Shown: in pieces, positions 35,156 through 43,306 of the stretch
Position numbering within the stretch: position 1 is the first letter of the stretch
Layout: each line of letters starts with the position of its first letter
NCBI RefSeq assembly: GCF_015319165.1
Contig: NZ_JADIVZ010000012.1
Coordinates: 1-64,000, forward strand
DNA length: 64,000 nt
DNA from: Nocardioides acrostichi
GTDB lineage: Bacteria > Actinomycetota > Actinomycetes > Propionibacteriales > Nocardioidaceae
Direction of reading: 5' to 3'
Program-made: the position numbers and the translations under genes
The notes under the pieces: model-generated
Databases searched by the model: none
Seen by the model: only the letters and a program-made list of their open reading frames with translations
What the model was told of the DNA's origin: nothing

Positions 35156-36127
35156 GTGAAGGCTGTCCGTTTCTCCATGCTCCGGGTGTCCCGCGTGGGC
35201 CTGGCCTCGTCGATCGCCACCCTTCTGGGGGCGGTGGTGCTGGCGGTGCCCGCGGCGGCCGACACCGACCCGGGCGCGCCGGTCGCCCACGACGACGCCT
35301 ACACCCTGTATCCCGACGAAGCCGTGGTGCCACTGCGCGTCGAGGCCAACGACACGCCCACGGGTGAGGTGAGGATCCACGACTTCGAGCGACCGGAGAG
35401 GGACACCGGGGTGGTGCTCTACGTGGAGGCCGGCACCCTGTTCGCCGATGTCAGCCACTTCGCGCCTCTCGGCACCGTGGTCGTGCACTACGACGTGATC
35501 GACGGCCAGTCGCGCACGTCGGCCCCGGCCACCATCACGCTCACCGTCGAGCAGGATCCCTCGCGCGGGCCGGTGGCCGTGGACGACGACTTCACCGATC
35601 GGCGCATCATGGGCGGCGGCTCCTACGTGCTCGACGTCCTCGCCAACGACACCGACCCCTTCGGCCGGGAGCTGACGATCACCGGCTGCTCCGACGCCCG
35701 ACGCGCCAGCGACGAGACGACGGCCGGCGTGGTCACCGTGGCCGCGGACGCGCGCACCGTCACCCTGGCGGTGCCGGCGAGGCTGCTCGGGCGCAAGGTC
35801 CGGGCGAGCTTCTCGTGCACGATCACCAACGGAACCCGGACGGCGAGCGAGGTCGCCACGTTCCAGACCACCCCGGTCGAGAGGGTGCGGGTCCACCGCA
35901 CCGGCGAGCCGCGGCAGATCTCGTTCACGAACCCGAACCACGGCTTCGTGAGGATCTACCTCGGCAGGCACCCCTCCGCCCATCGCTGGAGCCTCGGCGT
36001 GCACCGAGTGGCCCCGGGTCAGACGCAGATCCTCCGCACCGACGAGCGCCTGACCCGTTACCGCGTCGCCTACGGAAAGCAGCAGATCTTCTTCATGAGG
36101 GGCTCGCGCGCCATCCGGCAGCGCTGA
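35156..36127 (+). CDS. Secreted protein with two Ig/cadherin-like domains
   Basis: A 323-residue exported protein. The signal peptide is about residues 1-41 (VGLASSIATLLGAVVLAVPAAA). Two tandem repeats of the VCBS/cadherin-like type follow: PVAHDDAYTLYPDEAVVPL with VEANDTP (about 47-80) and PVAVDDDFTDRRIMGGGSYV with DVLANDTDP (about 140-172). In these repeats Asp pairs and the NDTP turn commonly bind calcium. The C-terminal 80 residues (RQISFTNPNHGFVRIYLGRH) form a further beta domain I do not recognise. No membrane anchor or sorting signal is present. GGAGGGG before GTG 35156 supports the start. Adhesion or matrix function is inferred from fold only. Confidence 0.75.
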   Translation: MKAVRFSMLRVSRVGLASSIATLLGAVVLAVPAAADTDPGAPVAHDDAYTLYPDEAVVPLRVEANDTPTGEVRIHDFERPERDTGVVLYVEAGTLFADVSHFAPLGTVVVHYDVIDGQSRTSAPATITLTVEQDPSRGPVAVDDDFTDRRIMGGGSYVLDVLANDTDPFGRELTITGCSDARRASDETTAGVVTVAADARTVTLAVPARLLGRKVRASFSCTITNGTRTASEVATFQTTPVERVRVHRTGEPRQISFTNPNHGFVRIYLGRHPSAHRWSLGVHRVAPGQTQILRTDERLTRYRVAYGKQQIFFMRGSRAIRQR

Positions 36128-36169
36128 GCGGCCACCCGGCGGGCCCTGCACCCACCTACGACCATGAGG

Positions 36170-36175
36170 CAGGAT
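36170..36175 (+). promoter_or_regulatory. -10-like CAGGAT, leaderless start
   Basis: CAGGAT lies 6 bases before GTG 36182 and helps choose that start over ATG 36164. Confidence 0.35.
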
Positions 36176-36181
36176 CGACCC

Positions 36182-37357
36182 GTGAGTGCCGACCCCGCCC
36201 CGACAGCCCGCTACCCGGTGACGGCCGAGCCGCTGCGGCCGCTCGTGCTGAGCGGCACGCGGCTGCTCCCCGTCTCGTTGCTGCGCGTGTACACCTGCGG
36301 CATCACGCCCTACGACGTGACGCACGTGGGGCACGCGTCGACGTTCGTGTGGGCCGACCTGCTGTGCTCGGTGGCCCGGGCCGCCGGTGCCCGCACACAC
36401 CTGGTGCGCAACGTCACCGACGTCGACGACGTGCTCACGGCTGCCGCCCACCGGGCCGGACGCCACTACGACGAGCTGGCGGTGGTGCAGGAGTTCCAGT
36501 TCGACCGCGACATGACCGCGCTCGGCGTCGCCCGGCCCGACGACGGCCCGCACGCCCGCGCCCACGTGCCCGCCGTCGTCCGGCTCACCGCCGCCCTGCT
36601 CGACGCCGATGCGGCCTACGTGCACGAGAGCGAGCAGGGTAGCTACGTCTACTTCCGTGGCGCGGGCGTGCCCGCCCTGGCTCGGCTCGACGAGCCGACG
36701 GCGCTGGCCCTCTCCCGCGAGTACGGCGACCAGGACCACGTGCCGGGCCGCGCATCGGACTTCGACGTCGCCCTGTGGCGGCCCTCCGCCGACGACCAGC
36801 CGGCCTGGCCCAGCCCCTGGGGGTGGGGTCGTCCGGGGTGGCACGCGGAGTGCGCGGCGATGGCCGTGGCCAGCCTCGGCCACGCGATCGACGTCCTCGT
36901 CGGCGGCTGCGACCTCGCGTTCCCGCACCACGCCTACCAGCAGGCCATGGTCGAGGCGGCCACCGGCACGGCACCGTTCGCCCGCGCAGTGCTGCACGTC
37001 GGTGAGGTGCAGTTGGGCGGCCACAAGATGGCGAAGTCCAGCGGCAACCTCACGCTCGTCAGCGACCTGCTCGAACGGTTCCCGGGGCCGGTGCTGCGCC
37101 TGGGCCTGCTCGATCGGCCCGTCGCGGATTCCTGGGAATGCGACGACGCCGTCTTCGAGGCCGCCGGCGCCCGACTCGACCAGCTGGTCGCTGCGGCCGG
37201 CCCACCGAGTGAGCGGGTCGGGTCGGAGGCGGCGCGGGCCGACGTGCTCGCCGCCCTCCTCGACGGCCTCGACGTGCCGCGCGCCGTCGAGGAGGCCCTG
37301 GAGGCTGGCCCCGACGCCGCAGCCTTCCTGCTCGACGTGCTCCGCCTGACCCGATGA
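36182..37357 (+). CDS. MshC/cysteinyl-tRNA-synthetase-like ligase
   Basis: A 391-residue class I synthetase-fold enzyme that activates cysteine with ATP. The HIGH-type motif lies in GITPYDVTHVGHASTF (about 40-53), which resembles mycothiol ligase MshC (joins Cys to GlcN-inositol) more than CysRS. KMAKSSGN (about 282) is the KMSKS site. Zinc ligands Cys (YTCGIT), Cys (WHAECAAM) and His (AFPHHAYQQ) are present. The CysRS Glu after FPHH is Ala-Tyr here, which fits MshC, where water replaces it. It lacks the C-terminal anticodon-binding region of CysRS. It could be MshC itself or a divergent paralogue. It overlaps the next esterase by ATGA. Confidence 0.7.
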   Translation: MSADPAPTARYPVTAEPLRPLVLSGTRLLPVSLLRVYTCGITPYDVTHVGHASTFVWADLLCSVARAAGARTHLVRNVTDVDDVLTAAAHRAGRHYDELAVVQEFQFDRDMTALGVARPDDGPHARAHVPAVVRLTAALLDADAAYVHESEQGSYVYFRGAGVPALARLDEPTALALSREYGDQDHVPGRASDFDVALWRPSADDQPAWPSPWGWGRPGWHAECAAMAVASLGHAIDVLVGGCDLAFPHHAYQQAMVEAATGTAPFARAVLHVGEVQLGGHKMAKSSGNLTLVSDLLERFPGPVLRLGLLDRPVADSWECDDAVFEAAGARLDQLVAAAGPPSERVGSEAARADVLAALLDGLDVPRAVEEALEAGPDAAAFLLDVLRLTR

Positions 37358-38382
37358 CCGAGCAGACCGGCCCCCACAGCGGTCCGCCCTACGACCCCGA
37401 CCTCGCCGAGCTGGCCGAGGGCATCCCGCATCGGGCGCTGACCGAGATGGCGCCCGAGCACATCGAGGAGGTCCGCGCCCAGGCGGCGTCGGCTCCGTTG
37501 CCCGAGGGCCTGGCCGGGCGCCGGGTGGCGGCCGACGAGTTGATCGTGCCCGCGCCGGCCGACCACGAGATCGCGCTCACGCGGCTGCGCCCGCTGGGCG
37601 CCGGCGAGGGTTCCGCAGAGCCCGCGCCGGCCCTGCTGTGGTTCCACGGCGGCGGCATGGTCATGGGCAACCGCCACCTCGGCGCCGACCAGGTCGCCGA
37701 CTGGGTGGCCGCACACGGGCTCACCGCCTTCAGCGTGGAGTACCGCCTCGCGCCCGAGCACCCCTTCCCGGCCGCGCACGACGACGGCTGGACTGTCCTC
37801 GGCTGGGTTCTCGAGCACGCCGAGGATCTCGGCGTCGACCCCGACCAGGTCGTGCTCGCCGGCACCAGCGCCGGCGGCTGCCTGGCCGCTGGCCTCGCGC
37901 TGCGGGCGCGCGACGAGGGCGGCGCGCACGGCTGGCCCGCCTTGGCGGGCCTCTTGCTCGCCAGCCCGATGCTCGACGACCGGCAGCGCACCCCCTCGGC
38001 CGCTCAGTTCCACGAGCGCGGCCCGTGGGACGGGCGCGACTCGACCTACGCCTGGACCGCGTTGCTCGGTGACGCGGCCGGAGGGCCCGACGTCTCGGCC
38101 TACGCCGCGCCGGCGCGTGCTCTCGACACCGATCCCGGACTGAGGGGGTTGCCCCTCACCTACGTCGACGTGGGCTCGGCCGAGCTGTTTCGCGACGAGG
38201 CCGTCGCCTTCGCGGCCGGTCTGTGGGAGGCCGACGGCGACGCCGAGCTGCACGTGTGGGCGGGGGGCTTCCACGGGTTCACCCTGGCGGCCGGTTCGTC
38301 GTCCCTGGCCGACGACTGCCTGCGGGCCCAGGATCGGTGGCTGGCGCGCACGCTCGGGAGGCCCTCCGGCGCCCCGTCGTGA
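37354..38382 (+). CDS. Alpha/beta hydrolase, HSL-type esterase
   Basis: A 342-residue esterase. The oxyanion motif is LLWFHGGGMVMGNRH (HGGG about 90-93), with YRLAPEHPFPAA (about 123) next, then the nucleophile Ser about 163 in LAGTSAGGCLAAGL. The acid is in TYVDVGSAELFRDE (Asp about 262) and the His in WAGGFHGFTLAA (about 300). All residues of the HSL group are in place. No signal peptide. ATG 37354 overlaps the preceding stop (ATGA), so it is translated with the MshC-like ligase, which raises the question whether it processes a thiol ester or ester conjugate. Substrate unknown. Confidence 0.9.
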   Translation: MTEQTGPHSGPPYDPDLAELAEGIPHRALTEMAPEHIEEVRAQAASAPLPEGLAGRRVAADELIVPAPADHEIALTRLRPLGAGEGSAEPAPALLWFHGGGMVMGNRHLGADQVADWVAAHGLTAFSVEYRLAPEHPFPAAHDDGWTVLGWVLEHAEDLGVDPDQVVLAGTSAGGCLAAGLALRARDEGGAHGWPALAGLLLASPMLDDRQRTPSAAQFHERGPWDGRDSTYAWTALLGDAAGGPDVSAYAAPARALDTDPGLRGLPLTYVDVGSAELFRDEAVAFAAGLWEADGDAELHVWAGGFHGFTLAAGSSSLADDCLRAQDRWLARTLGRPSGAPS

Positions 38383-38506
38383 GCCAGGCCACAACCGAAC
38401 GGAGACCGGGCCTACTTCTGGATCGTTCAAACGATCCCAGTGCCGAAAACGGGCTCGAGCCTGGTTACCGTGCCGTAGTCCAGGTCAGCAGCGGAAGGTA
38501 CATCGA

Positions 38507-40354
38507 ATGGCCAGCATGAGCGCGGCGGACGTCGAGAAGGCTCTCGACGAGGCAGGGGTCTCCAACCCTCACGTACGTGAGTACGTTACCTACTGGGCCG
38601 GGATCACCGAGCCCGCCGCCGTCGAGGTGGTCAACGCCTCCGACGACGCCCGCCTGGTCGCCGAGGCCCTCGAGGCCGGCGAGCTCCAGCCCGCCGGTGA
38701 GGGTCTGTACTACTCCCGCTCCTACGTCAAGGACACCGCGCGTTCCGAGGAGCGCACGATCGTCGCGACCTCGAAGCCGGAGGACAAGGGCGTCTACAAC
38801 AACTGGCGTGACGCCGAGGAGATGTCGGCCTCGCAGCTGGAGCGCATGCGCGGGCAGTCCGCCGGCAAGACCATGTACGTGGTGCCCTACCTGATGGCGC
38901 CGCAGGGCTCGCCGCTCGAGGCCTACGCCGCCGGCGTGGAGCTCACCGACAACCGCCCGGTCGTGCTGCACATGATCCGCATGGCCCGCGTCGGCGTGAC
39001 GTACCTCGACCAGCTCGAGGATCCCCAGCACTTCGTGCGCGCCGTGCACGTCACCGGCGACCTGCCCAACCTCGGCCAGGGCACCGACGCCGACCAGCGC
39101 TACTTCGTGACCGTCGCCGACCAGCGCACGATCCTGCACTTCGGCTCCTCCTACGGCGGCAACGCGCTGCTCGGCAAGATCGCGCACGGCCTGCGCCAGG
39201 CCTGCTACGACGGTCGCGCGAGCGACCGGTTCCTGGCCGAGCAGTTCATGCTGTTGGGCATCTCCGACAAGGAGACCGGCAAGCGTTGGCACATCGCCGG
39301 CGGCTTCCCGTCGGCGTCCGGCAAGACGAACCTCGCCATGACGCTGGCCCCCGACGCTCTCGGTGACCGCTACCACGTGGAGTTCTACGGCGACGACATC
39401 GCCTGGCTCTGGGTCGACCCCGACGACGGCCGCGTCTACGCGATGAACCCCGAGTTCGGCGTGTTCGGCGTCGCGAAGGACACCAACGAGAAGACCAACC
39501 CCACCGCCCTGGACTCCATCGAGCCCGGCAGCGGGGCGATCTTCACCAACGTCGCCTACAACGACCTGACCCAGGAGGTCTGGTGGGAGGGCAAGACCAA
39601 GAACCCGCCCGCCGAGCTCGAGGGCTGGCACGACTGGAAGGGCGAGAAGATCGCCGACCGGGAGCCCGGCGACGACTCGCCGTGGGCCCACCCGAACAGC
39701 CGCTTCACCACCACCCTGGCCAACGTTCCGAACGTGGCCGGTGACTTCGAGGATCCGAAGGGCGTGCCGGTCGACGCGATCATCTTCGGCGGCCGGACCC
39801 GCGACCGCGAGCCGCTCGTGCGGGCCATCACCGACCTCGCCGAGGGTGTCTACGACGGCCTGACCCTCGGCGCCGAGGCGACCTTCGCCGCCGACGGCCT
39901 CGACGGGCAGCTGCGCTACGACCCCATGTCGATGCGCCCGTTCATGGCCTACTCCGAGGCCGACTACGCCGCCCACTGGCTCAAGATCATCGGCGCCGCC
40001 TCGAACCCGCCGATCTTCGCGCACGTCAACTGGTTCCAAAAGGACGCCGAGGACGGCCACTTCCTCTGGCCCGGCTACCGCGAGAACCTCCGCCCCCTGC
40101 TGTGGCTCATGCAGTTCAAGGACGGCGACGCGAAGGGCGAGGCGACCCCCGTGGGCGTCATCCCGACCCTCGAGGAGCTGAACATGGACGGCCTCGAGGT
40201 TCCGGCCGCCGACATGGACCGCATCCTGAAGATCGATCTCGACCGCTGGCGCCAGGAGATGGACTTCCGCCACGAGCACCTCGAGCAGTTCGACGGCCTT
40301 CCCGAGGCCATCTGGGAGGCGCACCGCCGCGTGGCCAAGGCCCTGGAGGCCTGA
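38507..40354 (+). CDS. pckG: Phosphoenolpyruvate carboxykinase (GTP)
   Basis: A complete 615-residue GTP-dependent PEPCK that converts oxaloacetate to PEP, the entry to gluconeogenesis. The kinase-1a/P-loop GGFPSASGKTNLAMTL (about 265-280) is present, with the metal/oxaloacetate site HFGSSYGGNALLGKI, the kinase-2 segment VEFYGDDIAWL, and the guanine-site residues NWFQKDAEDGHFLWPGYREN. AAGG upstream of ATG 38507 is a modest ribosome-binding site; ATG 38516 is the alternative start. It is monocistronic, and a long repeat array follows the stop codon. Confidence 0.97.
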   Translation: MASMSAADVEKALDEAGVSNPHVREYVTYWAGITEPAAVEVVNASDDARLVAEALEAGELQPAGEGLYYSRSYVKDTARSEERTIVATSKPEDKGVYNNWRDAEEMSASQLERMRGQSAGKTMYVVPYLMAPQGSPLEAYAAGVELTDNRPVVLHMIRMARVGVTYLDQLEDPQHFVRAVHVTGDLPNLGQGTDADQRYFVTVADQRTILHFGSSYGGNALLGKIAHGLRQACYDGRASDRFLAEQFMLLGISDKETGKRWHIAGGFPSASGKTNLAMTLAPDALGDRYHVEFYGDDIAWLWVDPDDGRVYAMNPEFGVFGVAKDTNEKTNPTALDSIEPGSGAIFTNVAYNDLTQEVWWEGKTKNPPAELEGWHDWKGEKIADREPGDDSPWAHPNSRFTTTLANVPNVAGDFEDPKGVPVDAIIFGGRTRDREPLVRAITDLAEGVYDGLTLGAEATFAADGLDGQLRYDPMSMRPFMAYSEADYAAHWLKIIGAASNPPIFAHVNWFQKDAEDGHFLWPGYRENLRPLLWLMQFKDGDAKGEATPVGVIPTLEELNMDGLEVPAADMDRILKIDLDRWRQEMDFRHEHLEQFDGLPEAIWEAHRRVAKALEA

Positions 40355-40366
40355 GCCCTCGCCCAC

Positions 40367-40562
40367 CCGGTGGTTGAGCCGGGCGAGGCGCTAGTCGAGG
40401 GGTCCGGTGGTTGAGCCGGGCGAGGCGCTAGCCGAGAGGTCCGGTGGTTGAGCCGGGCGAGGCGCTAGCCGAGAGGTCCGGTGGTTGAGCCGGGCGAGGC
40501 GCTAGTCGAGGGGTCCGGTGGTTGAGCCGGGCGAGGCGCTAGCCGAGACCGTGTCGAAACCC
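40367..40562 (+). repeat. Intergenic direct repeat, five units of 37 bp
   Basis: CCGGTGGTTGAGCCGGGCGA starts each unit, at 40367, 40404, 40441, 40478 and 40515. Units alternate between endings GTCGAGGGGT and GCCGAGAGGT. The last runs into ACCGTGTCGAAACCCGG. Similar GGTTGAGCC / GTCGAAACC modules are dispersed, REP-like elements in some actinobacteria (from memory). It lies in the 486-bp gap after pckG, and no gene is believed here. Confidence 0.9.
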
Positions 40563-40609
40563 GGTGAGACGAGAAGCAGCCGTGCCTCTCGACTCGCCGG
40601 GTTTCGACG

Positions 40610-40812
40610 CGTTCGGCCGTGGACGGCCTCTCGGCTCAACCACCGGTGCGCGTTCGGCCGTGGACGGCCTCTCGGCTCAACCACCGGTGGGCGTTCGGCC
40701 GTGGACGGCCTCTCGGCTCAACCACCGGTGGGCGTTCGGCCGTGGACGGCCTCTCGGCTCAACCACCGGTGGGCGTTCGGCCGTGGACGGCCTCTCGGCT
40801 CAACCACCGGTG
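40610..40812 (-). repeat. Intergenic repeat in opposite orientation, five units of 41 bp
   Basis: CGTTCGGCCGTGGACGGCCT begins each unit at 40610, 40651, 40692, 40733 and 40774. Each ends CTCGGCTCAACCACCGGTG, the complement of the core of the 37-bp array upstream. The two arrays can therefore pair as a long hairpin. Small open frames inside are repeat artefacts. Confidence 0.9.
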
Positions 40813-40840
40813 CGGCGCAGGATAGAGCGATGATGACCCC

Positions 40841-42367
40841 ATGAGCCCCCGCGTCGCCGTCGCCGCCCCCGGGGCGCAGGCTCTCGAGGCCGGCCTCGCC
40901 GTGGGCTCGGAGGGCGGGACCGCCGTCGACGCCGCGCTTGCCGCTGCCTTCGTGGCGGGCGCCACCGAGCCCGGCATCGTCAACCTGATGGGCGGCGCCT
41001 ACGTCACCGTCTGGCCAGCGGGAGGCGACCCCGTCGTGCTCGACGGCAACGTCGAGATGCCCGGCCGCGGTGTGGCGACCGAGCGCTTCGGGCACGGGGT
41101 GGTGAGCATCGACACCGACTACGGCGGCGGCGTGACGATGCACGCCGGAGCCGGTTCCGTCGCGACCCCGGGCGTCGTACCCGCCTTCGCACTCGCGGCG
41201 CGACGCTGGGGCCGCCTGCCGTTCGCGCGCCTGGTCGAGCCCGCGGCGCTCGCCTGCCGCGAGGGATACCCGCTGGGCCGGGCCTCGGCCACCTACCTGG
41301 AGTTCGTGCGCGATTCCCTCTTCGCCCTCGACCCCGAGGCGCGGCGCCTGGTGACCCGCGACGACGGGTCGGCGCTGGGTGCCGGCGAGACCACCCACAA
41401 CCGACCGCTGGCCGCCACGCTCGAGGCGCTGGGGCAGGAGGGGCCGCGGTTGTTCACCCATGGCGACGTCGCCCGGGCCATGGTCGCCTCGCTGGCCGAC
41501 GACGGCCTGGTCACGGCGGCCGATCTGGCGGCCTACGAGGTGGTAGAGCGCGAGCCGGTGCGGTTGCACGTCGGGGCGTGGGACGTCGCACTCAACCCGC
41601 CGCCGGCGATCGGCGGCGTGGTGCTCGCCGTGATGCTGCGCGAGCTCGCCCGCCGGGCCACGGCGCAGGGCGGGTTCACCTGGAGCGACGTCGTGCAGGT
41701 GCAGCATGCGGTGCTGACCCACCGGATCGGTGTGCTCGACACCGCCCCGGATCTCGACGCCGCCGGTCGGGCGATGCTCGCCGACGCCAGCCTGGCGGGG
41801 CTCTCGTCGTCCGCGTCGACCGCGCACGTCTCAGCCGTCGACGCCGAGGGCACCGCCTGCGCCATCACGTTCTCGTCGGGGTACCACTCCGGCACCTGCG
41901 TGCCCGGCACCGGACTGCTGCTCAACAACTGTCTCGGCGAGACCGAGCTCAACCGTCGCGGGTTGCACGCGCTCGCACCCGGAACCCGGTTGGCGTCCAA
42001 CATGGCGCCCACCGTGGCGCGCAGCGGCGACGGTGGGGTGCTGGCGGCCGGGTCGCCCGGAGCCGACCGCATCACCTCCGCACTCGTGCAGGTACTCGGG
42101 CAGACGATGCTGCACGGCGCCGACCCACGCACCGCCGTCGAGGCGCCGCGGCTGCACGTGCGGGTGCGTCTCGACGGCTCCACCTCGGTCGAGCACGAGC
42201 CCGGTGACGGCCTGGCCGAGGCGGCGTCGTCCGCCGGCCTCGCGGCACACGCCTACCCCGGCCCGCACATGTACTTCGGCGGCGTGGGCCTCGCGCTCGT
42301 CCACGCCGACGGCCGCCTCGAGGCCCACGGCGACCCTCGCCGCGCCAGCGCCACGGGGAGTCGTTGA
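40841..42367 (+). CDS. ggt: Gamma-glutamyltransferase-family protein
   Basis: A 508-residue N-terminal-nucleophile hydrolase that transfers or hydrolyses gamma-glutamyl groups. The large-subunit marks are AVDAALAAAFVAGATEPGI, NLMGGAYVTVW and AGAGSVATPGVVPAF. The autoprocessing site is the Thr in SSASTAHVSAVDAEG (about 328), where others have TTHxSVVD; the Ala is a mild change. The small subunit has LLLNNCLGETELN and ASNMAPTV. There is no signal peptide, unlike many GGTs, so it may act in the cytosol. The start after the repeat array has no clear ribosome-binding site. Confidence 0.88.
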   Translation: MSPRVAVAAPGAQALEAGLAVGSEGGTAVDAALAAAFVAGATEPGIVNLMGGAYVTVWPAGGDPVVLDGNVEMPGRGVATERFGHGVVSIDTDYGGGVTMHAGAGSVATPGVVPAFALAARRWGRLPFARLVEPAALACREGYPLGRASATYLEFVRDSLFALDPEARRLVTRDDGSALGAGETTHNRPLAATLEALGQEGPRLFTHGDVARAMVASLADDGLVTAADLAAYEVVEREPVRLHVGAWDVALNPPPAIGGVVLAVMLRELARRATAQGGFTWSDVVQVQHAVLTHRIGVLDTAPDLDAAGRAMLADASLAGLSSSASTAHVSAVDAEGTACAITFSSGYHSGTCVPGTGLLLNNCLGETELNRRGLHALAPGTRLASNMAPTVARSGDGGVLAAGSPGADRITSALVQVLGQTMLHGADPRTAVEAPRLHVRVRLDGSTSVEHEPGDGLAEAASSAGLAAHAYPGPHMYFGGVGLALVHADGRLEAHGDPRRASATGSR

Positions 42368-42464
42368 CCGGGTCGATGCCGAATCCGATGAGTCCCGAGC
42401 GCTCGGCGGGTCAGAGGGGGTGAGAGCGCGAGAGCCGCGCTCGACCACGTCGGAGGTGGTATCG

Positions 42465-42749
42465 ATGTCCGACCCCGCGCCGCTCGACCTCACGTTCACG
42501 GCGACCCTCGGCAAGGTCCGAACAGGCGACACCTGGACCTGTGTGCAGTTGCCCGGCTCGGCGGAGATCTTCGGTACCCGGGGCCTGGTGAAGGTGGCCG
42601 GCACCATCGACGGCGAGCCGTTTCGCGGCGCCTTCATGGCGCTGGGCGACGGAACCCACAAGCTGCCCGTGGCGGCCGCGATCCGGCGGCGCCTGGGCAA
42701 GGCCGACGGCGACGAGGTCGAGGTGCACCTGACCCGGCGCCTCAGCTGA
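42465..42749 (+). CDS. DUF1905-domain protein
   Basis: A 94-residue small beta-barrel protein of the DUF1905 type, seen in many actinobacteria. Marks are DLTFTATLGKV, WTCVQLPGSAEIFGTRGLVK, VAGTIDGEPFRGAFMALGDG and AAIRRRLGKADGDEVEVHL. GGAGGT 8 bases before ATG 42465 supports the start. The function is unknown. It converges with the XRE-cupin gene, overlapping by 8 bp at the 3' ends. Confidence 0.85.
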   Translation: MSDPAPLDLTFTATLGKVRTGDTWTCVQLPGSAEIFGTRGLVKVAGTIDGEPFRGAFMALGDGTHKLPVAAAIRRRLGKADGDEVEVHLTRRLS

Positions 42750-43290
42750 TGCCGGGCGTGACGATCACGTCGACGGCCACCAGGACACCGGCGTCGCTCG
42801 CGGAATAGGCGTGCGGCTGGTCGGCGGCCCACGCATGGTGGACGCCGGGAGCCAGCGGCACGCTGGCGCCTTCGGCCTCCAGCGTGCCCTCGCCGGAGAG
42901 CACCACGAGCTGTTCGCGCACCCCCGGGGCGTGGGCCGGGGAGCGCCGGGTGGCGCCGGGGCGCACCCGCACGAGGTAGACCTCGGTCGTCGAGTCGGCA
43001 TCGTGCTGCACGTGCAGGCGCACGGAGTCCAGCGCCGCATCGCCGACGACGAGATCGGACTCGGCGACCAGGGCGACCAGGGGCACCCCCAGCGGACCGG
43101 CGATGGCGTAGAGGGTGTCGAGGGTCGGGTTCCGGCGCCCGCTCTCGAGCTCGGAGAGGGTCGCCTTGCCGATGCCGGCGATCGCCGCGAGCGCGCTGAG
43201 GCTCAGGCCGCGCGACTCGCGGATCGCCCGGACTCGGGCTCCGGCGGTGGCCCCTGGACTCGACACGGCTCCGCTCCTACTCTGTTCCAT
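42742..43290 (-). CDS. XRE-family regulator with C-terminal cupin
   Basis: A 182-residue regulator. The helix-turn-helix is about 17-72 (RVRAIRESRGLSLSALAAI, IGKATLSELESGRRNPTL). The cupin sensor is about 105-178 (VYLVRVRPGATRRSPAHAPG, EQLVVLSGEGTLEA, VHHAWAADQPHAYSA). Such proteins sense a small ligand and control an adjacent transporter or enzyme. The start ATG 43290 directly abuts the benE start ATG 43291 on the other strand. Two overlapping inverted repeats span both start codons, so a dimer bound there would repress both genes. Confidence 0.9.
   Translation of the reverse strand: MEQSRSGAVSSPGATAGARVRAIRESRGLSLSALAAIAGIGKATLSELESGRRNPTLDTLYAIAGPLGVPLVALVAESDLVVGDAALDSVRLHVQHDADSTTEVYLVRVRPGATRRSPAHAPGVREQLVVLSGEGTLEAEGASVPLAPGVHHAWAADQPHAYSASDAGVLVAVDVIVTPGIS
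43278..43283 (+). promoter_or_regulatory. -10 element TACTCT, leaderless start of benE
   Basis: TACTCT, 7 bases, then ATG 43291. The hexamer lies inside the coding sequence of the opposing regulator gene. Confidence 0.5.
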
Positions 43291-43306
43291 ATGCGGAACG
43301 TTCCGT
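43284..43306. promoter_or_regulatory. Overlapping palindromes at the divergent start codons
   Basis: GTTCC and GGAAC flank ATATGC (43284-43299), and CGGAACGTTCCG (43295-43306) is a perfect 12-bp palindrome. Together they cover both start codons and are a likely operator for the XRE-cupin regulator. Confidence 0.6.

Noticed and set aside
38585..38640. Second start or regulatory gene inside pckG
   Set aside because: The alternative frames are shadows; the PEPCK frame is continuous with all motifs.
40367..40812. Possible CRISPR array
   Set aside because: Units are contiguous with no unique spacers, and no cas gene is present.
40502..40844. Several overlapping small open frames with repeated peptides such as GRGRPLGSTTG
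   Set aside because: They are translations of the 41-bp and 37-bp intergenic repeats in all frames, with no start context or recognisable domain.
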